A DNA stretch of 64,000 nt from Paraburkholderia solitsugae (GCF_013177695.1 NZ_WOEY01000058.1:86219-150218), one strand, 5' to 3'. Positions 10,488-19,713 are shown, counted from the first letter of the stretch. Numbers and translations: made by a program. Notes: generated by a model not told the origin, from the letters alone.

Positions 10488-12266
10488 ATGACCCGTATGA
10501 CCGCCGCAGATGCTGCCGTATTAGTGATGGAAAAAGAGGGCATTACGCATGCCTTCGGGATTCCGGGCGCTGCCATCAATCCCTTGTACGCAGCCATGCA
10601 GCGCCGCGGCAGTATTACCCATACGCTGGCGCGCCATGTAGAAGGTGCTTCACACATGGCAGAAGGGTATACCCGCGCCGAGCCCGGCAATATCGGGGTA
10701 TGTATCGGTACCTCCGGCCCGGCAGGGACCGACATGATCACGGGTCTCTATTCCGCGCAGGCCGACTCGATCCCGATTCTTTGCATTACCGGCCAGGCGC
10801 CGCGTGCCCGTTTGTACAAGGAAGATTTCCAGGCGGTGGATATCGAATCGATATCCAAGCCGGTGACCAAGTGGTCGGTCACCGTGCGCGAACCGGCGCT
10901 CGTGCCGCGCACCTTCCAGCAGGCTTTCCATCTGATGCGTTCCGGGCGCCCGGGACCTGTGCTGATTGATCTGCCGTTCGACGTGCAAATGGGTGAAATC
11001 GAGTTCGATATCGACACCTACGAGCCGCTGCCGGTCTACAAGCCGCATGCCACGCGCGCGCAGATCGAGAAAGCGTTGACCATGCTCAACGAGTCCGAGC
11101 GGCCGCTGATTGTGGCGGGCGGCGGCATCATCAATGCCAATTCGCCTGAGTTGCTGGTTGAATTCGCCGAGGCGACCGGCGTGCCGGTCATCCCTACGCT
11201 GATGGGCTGGGGCACCATCCCCGACGACCACCCGCTGATGGTGGGCATGGTCGGCTTGCAGACCTCGCATCGCTACGGCAACGCCACGATGCTCGCGTCC
11301 GACTTCGTGCTGGGGATTGGTAACCGCTGGGCGAATCGTCATACAGGTGGGGTCGAGACTTACACGCAAGGGCGCAAGTTCGTGCACGTGGACATCGAGC
11401 CGACCCAGATCGGCCGCGTGTTCTGCCCGGATCTGGGCATCGTCTCGGATGCCGGCGCCGCCCTCGCGTTGTTCGTCGAAGTGGCGAAGGAATGGAGAGC
11501 CGCCGGCAAGCTCAAGGATCGCAGTGCGTGGCTCGAGCAGTGCCACGAACGCAAGCGCACGCTGCTGCGCAAAACGCACTTCGACCAGGTGCCGGTCAAG
11601 CCGCAGCGCGTCTATGAAGAGATGAACAAGGTCTTCGGCAAGGAGACCTGCTATGTCAGCACCATCGGCCTGTCGCAGATTGCAGCCGCGCAATTCCTGC
11701 ATGTCTACAAGCCGCGCCACTGGATTAACTGCGGTCAGGCGGGCCCGCTCGGCTGGACCATCCCGGCGGCTTTGGGGGTGTGCGTGGCTGACCCGTCGCG
11801 TCAGGTGGTTGCGCTGTCGGGCGACTACGATTTTCAGTTCATGATCGAGGAACTGGCGGTGGGTGCCCAGTTCAACCTGCCCTACATTCATGTGCTCGTG
11901 AACAACTCGTATCTGGGTCTGATTCGCCAGTCGCAACGCGGCTTCAAGATGGACTACTGCGTCCAGTTGTCGTTCGAAAACGTGAATGCGCCGGAGATCG
12001 GTGAGTACGGGGTCGATCACGTGGCTGTCGTCGAGGGCTTGGGATGCAAGGCGATCCGCGTGTTCAAGCCTGAGGACATTCGGCCCGCATTGGAGCAGGC
12101 GCAGAAGTGGCTGAAGGAATTCCGCGTGCCGGTGGTCGTGGAAGTCATTCTGGAGCGCGTGACCAACATTGCGATGGGCACCGAGATCGACAACATCACC
12201 GAGTTTGAGGACCTGGCCGAAGACCCCGCCGCCGACGCGCCCACTGCGACCTCATTGCTGGATTGA
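10488..12266 (+). CDS. gcl: Glyoxylate carboligase (tartronate-semialdehyde synthase)
   Basis: ThDP- and FAD-dependent enzyme that condenses two glyoxylate into tartronate semialdehyde plus CO2. With the ATG at 10488 (GGAGAAGG upstream) the protein has 592 residues and the sequence RHVEGASHMAEG places Val at position 51, exactly where E. coli Gcl has the valine that replaces the usual catalytic glutamate of ThDP enzymes. A GTG nine bases earlier is a poorer start because it overlaps the ribosome site. The C-terminal ThDP motif is GDYDFQF followed by VLVNN. Almost every block of the E. coli protein can be recognised, so the assignment is firm. It opens the gcl-hyi-glxR-ttuD-pyk-eno series; a 26-bp perfect palindrome follows its stop codon. 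Confidence 0.98.
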   Translation: MTRMTAADAAVLVMEKEGITHAFGIPGAAINPLYAAMQRRGSITHTLARHVEGASHMAEGYTRAEPGNIGVCIGTSGPAGTDMITGLYSAQADSIPILCITGQAPRARLYKEDFQAVDIESISKPVTKWSVTVREPALVPRTFQQAFHLMRSGRPGPVLIDLPFDVQMGEIEFDIDTYEPLPVYKPHATRAQIEKALTMLNESERPLIVAGGGIINANSPELLVEFAEATGVPVIPTLMGWGTIPDDHPLMVGMVGLQTSHRYGNATMLASDFVLGIGNRWANRHTGGVETYTQGRKFVHVDIEPTQIGRVFCPDLGIVSDAGAALALFVEVAKEWRAAGKLKDRSAWLEQCHERKRTLLRKTHFDQVPVKPQRVYEEMNKVFGKETCYVSTIGLSQIAAAQFLHVYKPRHWINCGQAGPLGWTIPAALGVCVADPSRQVVALSGDYDFQFMIEELAVGAQFNLPYIHVLVNNSYLGLIRQSQRGFKMDYCVQLSFENVNAPEIGEYGVDHVAVVEGLGCKAIRVFKPEDIRPALEQAQKWLKEFRVPVVVEVILERVTNIAMGTEIDNITEFEDLAEDPAADAPTATSLLD

Positions 12267-12291
12267 CGGCTCGCGAACGGTGTAAGCCGTA

Positions 12292-12317
12292 GCGGTCAGG
12301 CAAGCTTGCCTGACCGC
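12292..12317. repeat. 26-bp perfect palindrome / hairpin between gcl and hyi
   Basis: GCGGTCAGGCAAG (12292-12304) is followed immediately by its exact reverse complement (12305-12317), with a HindIII site at the centre. As RNA it would fold to a 10-bp GC-rich stem with a 6-nt loop. No T-run follows, so it probably protects or processes the gcl transcript, or reduces read-through into hyi, rather than ending transcription completely. Confidence 0.75.
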
Positions 12318-12398
12318 GCGGGGCTGTCGGGAGTTGATGCGCATGCATGCAGGTCAGTCAATCATGATCTGCATACCTAAATGTAATGGGGTCTCACC

Positions 12399-13178
12399 AT
12401 GCCAAAGTTCGCGGCCAATCTCACGATGCTCTTCAACGAGGTCGATTTTCTGGATCGGTTTGGAGCCGCCGCGCGTGCGGGTTTCAAGGGTGTCGAGTAT
12501 CTGTTTCCCTATCCGTATCCGAAGGGGCAACTCGTCGAAGCGCTTGAAAGGCATCAGCTCGTTCAGGTGCTTCACAACTTGCCGGCAGGCGACTGGGCTG
12601 CGGGAGAGCGCGGCATCGCCGTGCTGCCGGAGCGCGTCGGCGAGTTCCAGGACGGAGTGGGTGAGGCGATCGACTACGCCACCGCGCTCGGCTGCAAGCA
12701 GGTGAACTGCCTCGTCGGTCTCACGCCGCAAGGGGTGGCGCCGGACAAGATCTACGAGACCCTGGTCGGCAACCTCAGGTTCGCGGCTGGGCAACTGAAG
12801 CAGGCCGGCATCCGGCTGCTGATCGAGCCGTGCAATACCCGCGACATCCCGGGCTTCTACCTCAACCGGTCGCGGCAGGCGCTGGACATCATCGCTGACG
12901 TGGGTTCGGATAACCTGGCCTTGCAATACGACATCTACCACATGCAGATCATGGAGGGCGACCTCGCGCCCACCATCCACCGCAATCTGCCGAACATCGC
13001 TCATATGCAACTGGCCGACAACCCCGGTCGCAATGAACCCGGCACGGGCGAGATCAACTATCCGTTCCTGTTCGATTTCATCGACAAGGCGGGCTACGAG
13101 GGTTGGATTGGCTGCGAATACAAGCCGGCTGGCACCACCAACGCAGGTCTTGGCTGGATCAAACCATATCTGGTTTAG
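12399..13178 (+). CDS. hyi: Hydroxypyruvate isomerase
   Basis: Interconverts hydroxypyruvate and tartronate semialdehyde in the glyoxylate-to-glycerate route. The 259-residue protein is a single TIM-barrel xylose-isomerase-like domain of normal length for Hyi. Recognisable blocks are the N-terminus PKFAANLTMLFNE, EYLFPYPYP, HNLPAGDWAAGERGI, LIEPCNTRDIPGFYL, YDIYHMQIMEGDL and the end GCEYKPAGTTNAGLGWI, which carry the metal and substrate ligands in the family. ATG 12399 follows a short purine-poor leader (GGGG 9 nt upstream). It sits 132 bp after gcl and 39 bp before glxR, as in many proteobacterial gcl operons. Confidence 0.95.
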   Translation: MPKFAANLTMLFNEVDFLDRFGAAARAGFKGVEYLFPYPYPKGQLVEALERHQLVQVLHNLPAGDWAAGERGIAVLPERVGEFQDGVGEAIDYATALGCKQVNCLVGLTPQGVAPDKIYETLVGNLRFAAGQLKQAGIRLLIEPCNTRDIPGFYLNRSRQALDIIADVGSDNLALQYDIYHMQIMEGDLAPTIHRNLPNIAHMQLADNPGRNEPGTGEINYPFLFDFIDKAGYEGWIGCEYKPAGTTNAGLGWIKPYLV

Positions 13179-13217
13179 AGAAAAGTTTTAGACAAAAACC
13201 GACACGGAGACAGCAAC

Positions 13218-14096
13218 ATGAAACTCGGATTTATCGGACTGGGCATTATGGGCGCCCCGATGGCGGAGCACCTGATCGCCGGTGGACATCAGGTCTATCT
13301 GTACAGCATCCCTAGCGTGCCGCAGGCCCTGGTGGAAAAGGGCGGCATTGCGTGCGCGAGTGGCAAGGAGGTGGCGCAGCAGGCCGACGTCATCATCACG
13401 ATGGTGCCCGATACGCCGCATGTGGAAGCGGCGCTGTTCAGCAAGGACGGTGTGGCGGAAGGTCTCGCGAGCGGCAAGCTTGTCGTGGATATGAGCTCCA
13501 TTTCGCCGATCGCCACCAAGGAGTTCGCGAAGCGCATCAACGCGCTTGGCTGCGACTACCTGGATGCACCTGTGTCCGGCGGCGAGGTGGGGGCGAAGAA
13601 CGCCACCTTGTCGATCATGGTGGGCGGCCCGGAAGGCGCGTTCACCAAAGCACGGCCACTGCTGGAGCTGATGGGCAAGAACATCACGCTGGTGGGCGGT
13701 AACGGAGACGGCCAGACCACCAAGGTCGCCAACCAGATCATCGTCGCGCTGACCATCGAAGCGGTGGGCGAAGCGCTGGTATTCGCGTCCAAAGCCGGCG
13801 CCGATCCGGCCAAAGTGCGCCAGGCGCTGATGGGCGGTTTTGCCTCGTCGAAGATCCTCGAGGTGCACGGCGAGCGCATGGTCAAACGTACGTTCGAGCC
13901 GGGTTTTCGCATCGAACTGCACCAGAAGGATCTGAACCTCGCGCTGCAAACCGGCAAGACGCTCGGCGTGTCGCTGCCCAACACCGCCACTGCGCAGGAA
14001 CTGTTCAACGCCTGCGTCGCGCATGGCGGAGCGGCCTGGGACCACTCGGCAATGGTGCGCGCGCTGGAGCTCATGGCCAATCACGAGATTGGCTAA
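13218..14096 (+). CDS. glxR: 2-hydroxy-3-oxopropionate (tartronate semialdehyde) reductase
   Basis: Reduces tartronate semialdehyde to D-glycerate with NAD(P)H in the cytoplasm. The 292-residue protein belongs to the beta-hydroxyacid dehydrogenase family: Rossmann motif GFIGLGIMG (4-12), substrate-binding DAPVSGG (116-122) and the catalytic lysine at 169 in TTKVANQ. The ATG at 13218 has GGAGACAG upstream. It directly follows hyi and is followed after 61 bp by glycerate kinase, so product and next enzyme are adjacent. GlxR and GarR are close paralogues; the gcl neighbourhood favours the GlxR name. Confidence 0.95.
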   Translation: MKLGFIGLGIMGAPMAEHLIAGGHQVYLYSIPSVPQALVEKGGIACASGKEVAQQADVIITMVPDTPHVEAALFSKDGVAEGLASGKLVVDMSSISPIATKEFAKRINALGCDYLDAPVSGGEVGAKNATLSIMVGGPEGAFTKARPLLELMGKNITLVGGNGDGQTTKVANQIIVALTIEAVGEALVFASKAGADPAKVRQALMGGFASSKILEVHGERMVKRTFEPGFRIELHQKDLNLALQTGKTLGVSLPNTATAQELFNACVAHGGAAWDHSAMVRALELMANHEIG

Positions 14097-14157
14097 CGAG
14101 CATGCGCAGGCATTCGACGCTACCCATCTCCCGACCTACGCAATACAGAGACCAACC

Positions 14158-15441
14158 ATGAACCCGTCACCTCGCGATCTGCTGCGCAGGATGTTCGATG
14201 CCGCCGTCAACGCTGCCCAGCCGGTGCATTGCATCCCGCCGCATTTGCCGGCGCGGCCCAAGGGGCGTCTGATCGTGATCGGGGCCGGCAAGGCCTCGGC
14301 AGCGATGGCCCGGGCGGTCGAGGATCATTGGGACGGTCCGCTGGAAGGTCTGGTAGTGACGCGTTACGGTTACGCGGTGCCGTGCCAGCGCATCGAGATC
14401 GTCGAGGCGGCGCATCCGGTGCCCGATGCGGCCGGACTCGCTGCGGCCACGCGCATCGTGGAACGGGTGCGGGGTCTCACGCCCGACGACCTGGTGCTGT
14501 GTCTGATTTCCGGCGGCGGCTCGGCGTTGCTCGCGCTTCCCCATGAGGGCATCACGCTGGAGGACAAGCAGCAGGTCGTGCGCGCGCTGCTCAAATCGGG
14601 CGCCACCATCAGCGAGATGAACTGCGTGCGCCGGCACCTGTCGGCGGTGAAGGGCGGCCGGCTTGCGGCCGCCTGCCACCCCGCGAAGGTCGTCACGCTG
14701 CTGATTTCCGATGTGCCGGGCGACAACCCGATGGACATCGCATCCGGCCCCACGGTCCCCGATCCGACCACCTGTGCCGACGCGCTCTCCATCATCAAGC
14801 GCTACGGCATCGACGTACCGGCGAGGGTGCGCGCGCTACTCGAAAGTGGCGAAAGCGAAACCGTCAAACCCGGCGACCCACGCCTCGCGGGTATCGACAC
14901 ACGCATGATCGCCACGCCGCAAATGGCCCTGGAAGCCGCAGCGCACATCGCGCGTGAAGCCGGCTTTGCCAGCCATATCCTGGGCGACAGCATCGAGGGC
15001 GAGGCAAGCGACGTCGGCAAGGTGATGGCCGGCATCGCGCTGCAGGTCGCGCAGCGCAACCAGCCGTTCCAGCCGCCGTGTGTGCTGCTCTCAGGCGGTG
15101 AAACCACGGTAACCGTGCGCGGCGAAGGGCGCGGTGGACGCAACGTCGAGTTTCTTCTTTCGCTCGCCATTGCGCTTGGCGCTCAACCCGGCATCCATGC
15201 GGTGGCCGGCGATACAGACGGCGTGGACGGCCTGGAGGAAATTGCCGGCGCTTTTGTTGCCCCCGATACGCTCGCCCGCGCCTGGGCCCAGGGTATCAAA
15301 CCTCGCGATGCGCTCGCCGAGAACGACGGCCATGGTTTCTTCGAGGCGCTTGGCGACTCGATGGTGACCGGGCCGACGCTGACCAACGTGAATGACTTCC
15401 GCGCCATCCTCCTCACTGAAAACGTCGCAAGAGAGAACTGA
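14158..15441 (+). CDS. ttuD: Glycerate 2-kinase (MOFRL family, TtuD/GckA type)
   Basis: Phosphorylates glycerate with ATP; members of this family typically make 2-phosphoglycerate, the substrate of the enolase encoded two genes on. The 427-residue protein starts at ATG 14158 (PSPRDLLRRMFDAAV). Visible are the N-terminal DUF4147 nucleotide-binding region (VIGAGKASAAMARAVE, LISGGGSALLALP, HLSAVKGGRLAAAC, SDVPGDNP) and the C-terminal MOFRL domain (LSGGETTVTVRGEGRGGRN, GDTDGVDG). Its stop codon is one base from the pyk ATG, so the two are translationally linked. The 2-kinase rather than 3-kinase activity is family knowledge, supported by the adjacent eno and pyk. Confidence 0.94.
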   Translation: MNPSPRDLLRRMFDAAVNAAQPVHCIPPHLPARPKGRLIVIGAGKASAAMARAVEDHWDGPLEGLVVTRYGYAVPCQRIEIVEAAHPVPDAAGLAAATRIVERVRGLTPDDLVLCLISGGGSALLALPHEGITLEDKQQVVRALLKSGATISEMNCVRRHLSAVKGGRLAAACHPAKVVTLLISDVPGDNPMDIASGPTVPDPTTCADALSIIKRYGIDVPARVRALLESGESETVKPGDPRLAGIDTRMIATPQMALEAAAHIAREAGFASHILGDSIEGEASDVGKVMAGIALQVAQRNQPFQPPCVLLSGGETTVTVRGEGRGGRNVEFLLSLAIALGAQPGIHAVAGDTDGVDGLEEIAGAFVAPDTLARAWAQGIKPRDALAENDGHGFFEALGDSMVTGPTLTNVNDFRAILLTENVAREN

Positions 15442-15442
15442 T

Positions 15443-16870
15443 ATGAGCACCGACACGCGCCGCAACCGCAATGCCAAGATCGTCGCCACGCTGGGTCCGG
15501 CGAGTGCAGACCGGGCAACCATAGAAGCCCTGTTCCATGCTGGCGCGGATGTTTTCCGCCTCAACTTCAGTCACGGAACGCACGAAGACCACAAGCAGCG
15601 GCTCGACACCATCCGCGAGATCGAGCGCGATCTGGGCCGGCCGATCAGCGTGCTGCTCGATCTGCAGGGACCCAAGCTGCGGGTCGGCACCTTTGCCGAC
15701 GGTCCTATCCAACTGGCGGCCGGCGACAGCTTCCGGCTCGATCTCGATCGCAGCAAGGCGGGTGACAAGACCCGCGCCTCGCTGCCTCACCCTGAAATCT
15801 TCGCCGCGCTCACCGAGGGCACGGACCTGCTGCTCGACGATGGCCGGGTGCGCCTGCGCGTCGAGCGCTGCGGTCCCGATTTTGCGGAGACGCGCGTCAT
15901 CAACGGCGGCCCGCTGTCGGACCGCAAGGGCGTCAATGTCCCCGGCGTGGTGTTGCCGCTGTCCGCGCTGACCGAGAAGGATCGCAAGGACCTCGACTTC
16001 GGCCTCACGCTGGGGATCGACTGGATCGCGCTGTCTTTCGTGCAGCGTCCGGAGGACATTCGTGAGATCAAGGAAATCGTCAAGGGCCGCGCCGGGATCT
16101 GCGCCAAGCTGGAGAAACCGGCGGCGATCCATAGTCTGGAGGAAATCGTCGCGGAGACCGACGCCGTGATGGTGGCGCGCGGCGATCTGGGCGTGGAGAT
16201 GCCCGCCGAGCAGGTGCCGGCGATCCAGAAACGCATCGTGCGGGCCTGCCGCAAGGCCGGCAAGCCGGTGATCGTGGCCACGCAGATGCTCGAGTCGATG
16301 GTCAGCGCGCCGGTGCCCACGCGCGCCGAAGCCTCCGACGTGGCCACTGCCATCTATGACGGCGCCGACGCGGTGATGCTGTCGGCCGAATCGGCTTCCG
16401 GCAAATATCCGGTGGAGGCGGTGAGCATGATGAGCAGCATCATCGCCCAGACCGAGGCGGACCCGCACTACCGCGAAGCGATCGAAGCGTCGCATTCGGC
16501 GCCGCGCGCGGATCTGGCGGACGCCATTGGCTGCGCGATGCGGCGGGTGGCGGGACTGCTGCATGTGGCAGCCACGGTCGCCTATACCAGCTCCGGCTAT
16601 TCCGCGCTGCGCATGGCGCGCGAACGCCCCGAGGCGCCGATCATCGGCATGACGCCGCGGCTCGCCACCGCCCGACGCCTCGCCCTCGTGTGGGGTGTGC
16701 ATTCGGTGCTGTGCAACGAGGTGGAGAGCGTCCCCGAGATGAGCGATCTCGCCTGTCAGACCGCGGTGAAGGAAGGGTTCGGCGAGGCCGGCCAGACCAT
16801 CGTCATCTCCGCGGGCATGCCCTTCGGCACCGCCGGCACGACCAACCTGCTGCGCATTGCGCAGATCTAG
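15443..16870 (+). CDS. pyk: Pyruvate kinase
   Basis: Converts phosphoenolpyruvate and ADP to pyruvate and ATP. The 475-residue product starts at ATG 15443, one base after the ttuD stop, with GAGAGA as ribosome site. Family blocks: KIVATLGPAS near the N-terminus, VFRLNFSHGTHEDH, LLDLQGPKLRVG, the KLEKP active-site region, MVARGDLGVEMPAE and the signature VIVATQMLESM, then a C-terminal domain with STG-like YTSSGYSALRMARERP. It is of normal length. Its place inside a gcl/glycerate operon suggests a dedicated isozyme for pulling PEP made from glycerate into pyruvate. Allosteric properties cannot be judged. Confidence 0.96.
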   Translation: MSTDTRRNRNAKIVATLGPASADRATIEALFHAGADVFRLNFSHGTHEDHKQRLDTIREIERDLGRPISVLLDLQGPKLRVGTFADGPIQLAAGDSFRLDLDRSKAGDKTRASLPHPEIFAALTEGTDLLLDDGRVRLRVERCGPDFAETRVINGGPLSDRKGVNVPGVVLPLSALTEKDRKDLDFGLTLGIDWIALSFVQRPEDIREIKEIVKGRAGICAKLEKPAAIHSLEEIVAETDAVMVARGDLGVEMPAEQVPAIQKRIVRACRKAGKPVIVATQMLESMVSAPVPTRAEASDVATAIYDGADAVMLSAESASGKYPVEAVSMMSSIIAQTEADPHYREAIEASHSAPRADLADAIGCAMRRVAGLLHVAATVAYTSSGYSALRMARERPEAPIIGMTPRLATARRLALVWGVHSVLCNEVESVPEMSDLACQTAVKEGFGEAGQTIVISAGMPFGTAGTTNLLRIAQI

Positions 16871-16911
16871 AACGGTAGTGAATGGTGGCTTAACTTGCTT
16901 CTGAGGAAGAA

Positions 16912-18201
16912 ATGTCAATGGCAAAGATCCAGGATATTCGCGGCTACGAGATTCTCGATTCACGCGGCAACCCAACGGTGGCTGCGGAAGTCGTGCTCGA
17001 TTCCGGTGCGCGTGGCGTAGCGGCGGTTCCGTCCGGCGCCTCGACCGGTAAGCGCGAGGCACTTGAGCTGCGCGATGGCGACCCGAAGCGCTACGGCGGC
17101 AAGGGCGTTCAAAAGGCGGTCGCGCACGTAAGCAGCGAGATCCGTAGCGCGCTAAAGGGGCGCAACCCGGCTGACCAGGCCGGCATCGATCAGACGATGA
17201 TCGAGCTGGACGGCACGTCCACCAAATCGAGTCTCGGCGCCAACGCGATCCTCGCGGTTTCGCTGGCGACGGCTCACGCCGCCGCGGCCGACGCGGGACA
17301 GCCGCTCTATCGTTACCTTGGCGGCGATCGGAAACCGCTGTTGCCGGTGCCGATGATGAACGTGATCAACGGCGGCGCGCATGCGGACAACAAGGTGGAC
17401 GTGCAGGAGTTTCTGATTCTGCCGGTGGGCGCGCCGAGCTTCAGCGAGGCATTGCGCTACGGCACCGAGGTGTTTCATGCGCTGAAGCGCCTGCTGCATG
17501 ACCAGGGCCTGAGCACGTCGGTGGGCGACGAAGGCGGCTTCGCGCCGAATCTGTCGTCCAACGAAGAGGCGCTCGACATCCTCATGCGGGCCATCGAGCT
17601 GGCCGGATACCGGCCGGGAAAGGACATCTATCTGGGCGTGGATGCGGCCAGTTCCGAGTTCTATAGTGGAGGTAACTACCGCCTCGAAGCGGAAGACAGG
17701 ACCCTGAGTTCCGGGCAGTTCGCCGACTTTCTCGCCGACTGGGTACACAAATACCCGGTGCTGTCGATCGAAGACGGCATGGCGGAGGAGGACTGGAGCG
17801 GCTGGAAGCTGCTGACCGACCGGCTGACGAAAACCGTGCAACTGGTGGGCGACGACGTGTTCGTCACCAATCCCGAGATTCTCCAGCGCGGCATCGACGA
17901 GGGCGTCGGCAACTCAATCCTCATCAAGGTCAACCAGATCGGCACGCTGACCGAAACGCTGGCGGCCATCGATCTCGCGCGTACCGCTGGCTATACCACC
18001 GTGATCTCGCACCGCTCGGGGGAGACCGAGGACGTCACCATTGCCGATCTGGCCGTCGCCACCGCAGCAGGGCAGATCAAGACAGGCTCGTTGTCCCGCT
18101 CGGACCGGGTGGCGAAGTACAACCGGCTGCTGCGCATCGAAGCGGAACTGGGAAGCGCGGCCCGCTACGCCGGACGCGAGGCCTTCCCGGTCCTGAAATA
18201 G
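16912..18201 (+). CDS. eno: Enolase (phosphopyruvate hydratase)
   Basis: Dehydrates 2-phosphoglycerate to phosphoenolpyruvate. The 429-residue product has the complete enolase set: SGASTGKREALELRDGD loop near 40, GDEGGFAPNL, SIEDGMAEEDW, GDDVFVTNPE, LIKVNQIGTLTET and SHRSGETED. ATG 16912 lies 6-8 nt after GAGGAAGA and is better placed than the second ATG at 16918. It follows pyk by 41 bp. In Burkholderiales the housekeeping eno is normally beside kdsA and pyrG; those are absent here, so this is probably a second, pathway-dedicated copy linking TtuD to Pyk. That paralogy is inference. Confidence 0.96.
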   Translation: MSMAKIQDIRGYEILDSRGNPTVAAEVVLDSGARGVAAVPSGASTGKREALELRDGDPKRYGGKGVQKAVAHVSSEIRSALKGRNPADQAGIDQTMIELDGTSTKSSLGANAILAVSLATAHAAAADAGQPLYRYLGGDRKPLLPVPMMNVINGGAHADNKVDVQEFLILPVGAPSFSEALRYGTEVFHALKRLLHDQGLSTSVGDEGGFAPNLSSNEEALDILMRAIELAGYRPGKDIYLGVDAASSEFYSGGNYRLEAEDRTLSSGQFADFLADWVHKYPVLSIEDGMAEEDWSGWKLLTDRLTKTVQLVGDDVFVTNPEILQRGIDEGVGNSILIKVNQIGTLTETLAAIDLARTAGYTTVISHRSGETEDVTIADLAVATAAGQIKTGSLSRSDRVAKYNRLLRIEAELGSAARYAGREAFPVLK

Positions 18202-18212
18202 CCGTCGGTCGC

Positions 18213-18242
18213 GGGGCCCGCTGCGCGTTGCGCGCGGACCCC
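18213..18242. terminator. GC-rich hairpin after eno, weak terminator candidate
   Basis: GGGG (18213-18216) pairs with CCCC (18239-18242) and GCGCG (18223-18227) with CGCGC (18231-18235), leaving small internal loops. No T-run follows. It may mark the end of the gcl-eno transcript before dctA, whose start is 107 bp further on. Confidence 0.35.
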
Positions 18243-18348
18243 GTCATCGAGCGGCAATAAGACGGCAACACGGCAGCAAAAAGGCGGCAATCAAGCGCCG
18301 ATCGAGCGCTCACTCGCGTCTCGACAAATCATATCGTTGGAGGAAGAC

Positions 18349-19668
18349 ATGCCTAAATTCTTTAAGTCGCTATTCGGCCAGGTGGTCATAGCGCTGATAC
18401 TCGGCATCGTGCTCGGTGTCTTTGTTCCCGAATTCGCGATCAAGCTGAAACCGCTGGGCGATGGCTTTATCAAGCTCGTCAAGATGCTGATCGCGCCTAT
18501 CGTGTTCTGCGTCGTGGTGCACGGTATCGCTGGCGCGGGCGATCTGAAGAAGGTCGGCCGGGTCGGCGGCAAAGCGGTGCTGTATTTCGAGGTGATCACT
18601 ACCGTCGCGCTTGCTCTCGGTCTGGTACTCGGCTACGTCCTGAAACCGGGCGTGGGCATGAATATCGATCCCAAAACCCTCGACGCGTCCGCGCTCAGTT
18701 CATACCTGACGACGGCCGCACACGTGAAGAACACGGGCGCCGCCGAATTCCTCATGAGGATCATTCCCGATACCTTCATTGGGGCGTTCGCCAACGGCGA
18801 CGTGCTGCAGGTGCTGCTGATCTCGATCCTGTTCGGCTGTGCGCTGTCGCTGCTGGGTGAGACGTTCAAACCGGTCACCAAGTTCATCGAGCAGACTTCG
18901 CACGTGCTGTTCAAGATCATGTTCTTCATTGTCAAGCTCGCCCCGCTCGGCGTACTCGGTGCGATCTCCTTCACGGTGGGCAGTTACGGCCTGGGCTCGC
19001 TCAAGCAACTGGGTTACCTGGTCGGCACGTTCTACCTCGCCGTGGTGCTGTTCGTTATTTTCATCAGTGGCGGTGTGCTGCGCTTGTGCGGGTTCAATAT
19101 CTTCAAGTTGATCCGGTACATGAAGGACGAACTGCTGGTGGTGCTGGGCACGGCTTCTTCCGATAGCGTGCTGCCCCAGATCATGAGGAAGCTGGAGCGG
19201 CTGGGTATCAAGGATTCCACCGTGGGGCTCGTCATTCCTACCGGCTATTCGTTCAACCTCGATGCGTTTTCGATGTATCTGACGCTGGCAGCGGTGTTCA
19301 TCGCTCAGGCGACCAATACGCCGCTGTCACTCAGCCATCTGCTCATCATCCTCGGCGTGGCGATGATCACCTCCAAGGGCGCGCACGGCGTCCCGGGCTC
19401 GGCCATCGTGATCCTGGCAGCGACGCTTTCGGCCATCCCCGATATCCCGGTGATCGGTTTGGTACTTGTGCTGGCAGTCGACTGGTTCATGGGCATCGCC
19501 CGGGCGTCCGGCAACATGATCGGCAACTGTGTGGCCACCGTGGCCATCGCGTCATGGGAAAAGGACATCGACAAGGCAAAGGCGAGGCGCGTCCTCAACG
19601 GCGAAGTGGAAGTCGATCTCGACGAGCATGTCGAGGACTTCCTGCCTGCCGTAGGCACGGCGAAATAA
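18349..19668 (+). CDS. dctA: Dicarboxylate:cation symporter (DctA-like, DAACS family)
   Basis: Inner-membrane symporter for C4-dicarboxylates or related organic acids. ATG 18349 follows GGAGGAAG; the product has 439 residues and about eight membrane segments plus the two hairpin loops of the family. Visible are ASSDSVLPQIMRKLERLG (first hairpin) and LVIPTGYSFNLDAF, then a membrane segment with IAQATNTPLSLSHLL and TSKGAHGVPGSAIVILAATL (second hairpin), and a highly charged tail. The segment that in classical DctA/GltP proteins reads NLDGT/NMDGT, part of the cation site, reads NLDAF here, which suggests a subfamily with altered coupling or substrate. It lies between eno and phaA; uptake of an acid feeding this pathway (malate, succinate or a related compound) is plausible but unproven. 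Confidence 0.88.
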   Translation: MPKFFKSLFGQVVIALILGIVLGVFVPEFAIKLKPLGDGFIKLVKMLIAPIVFCVVVHGIAGAGDLKKVGRVGGKAVLYFEVITTVALALGLVLGYVLKPGVGMNIDPKTLDASALSSYLTTAAHVKNTGAAEFLMRIIPDTFIGAFANGDVLQVLLISILFGCALSLLGETFKPVTKFIEQTSHVLFKIMFFIVKLAPLGVLGAISFTVGSYGLGSLKQLGYLVGTFYLAVVLFVIFISGGVLRLCGFNIFKLIRYMKDELLVVLGTASSDSVLPQIMRKLERLGIKDSTVGLVIPTGYSFNLDAFSMYLTLAAVFIAQATNTPLSLSHLLIILGVAMITSKGAHGVPGSAIVILAATLSAIPDIPVIGLVLVLAVDWFMGIARASGNMIGNCVATVAIASWEKDIDKAKARRVLNGEVEVDLDEHVEDFLPAVGTAK

Positions 19669-19713
19669 GCCGCGTCGGACAAATGACGTCACCTTTTTTT
19701 ACGGAGGTAGCAC

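Noticed and set aside
10650..12020. 456-codon minus-strand frame opposite gcl
   Set aside because: Shadow of gcl; no ribosome site and no domain.
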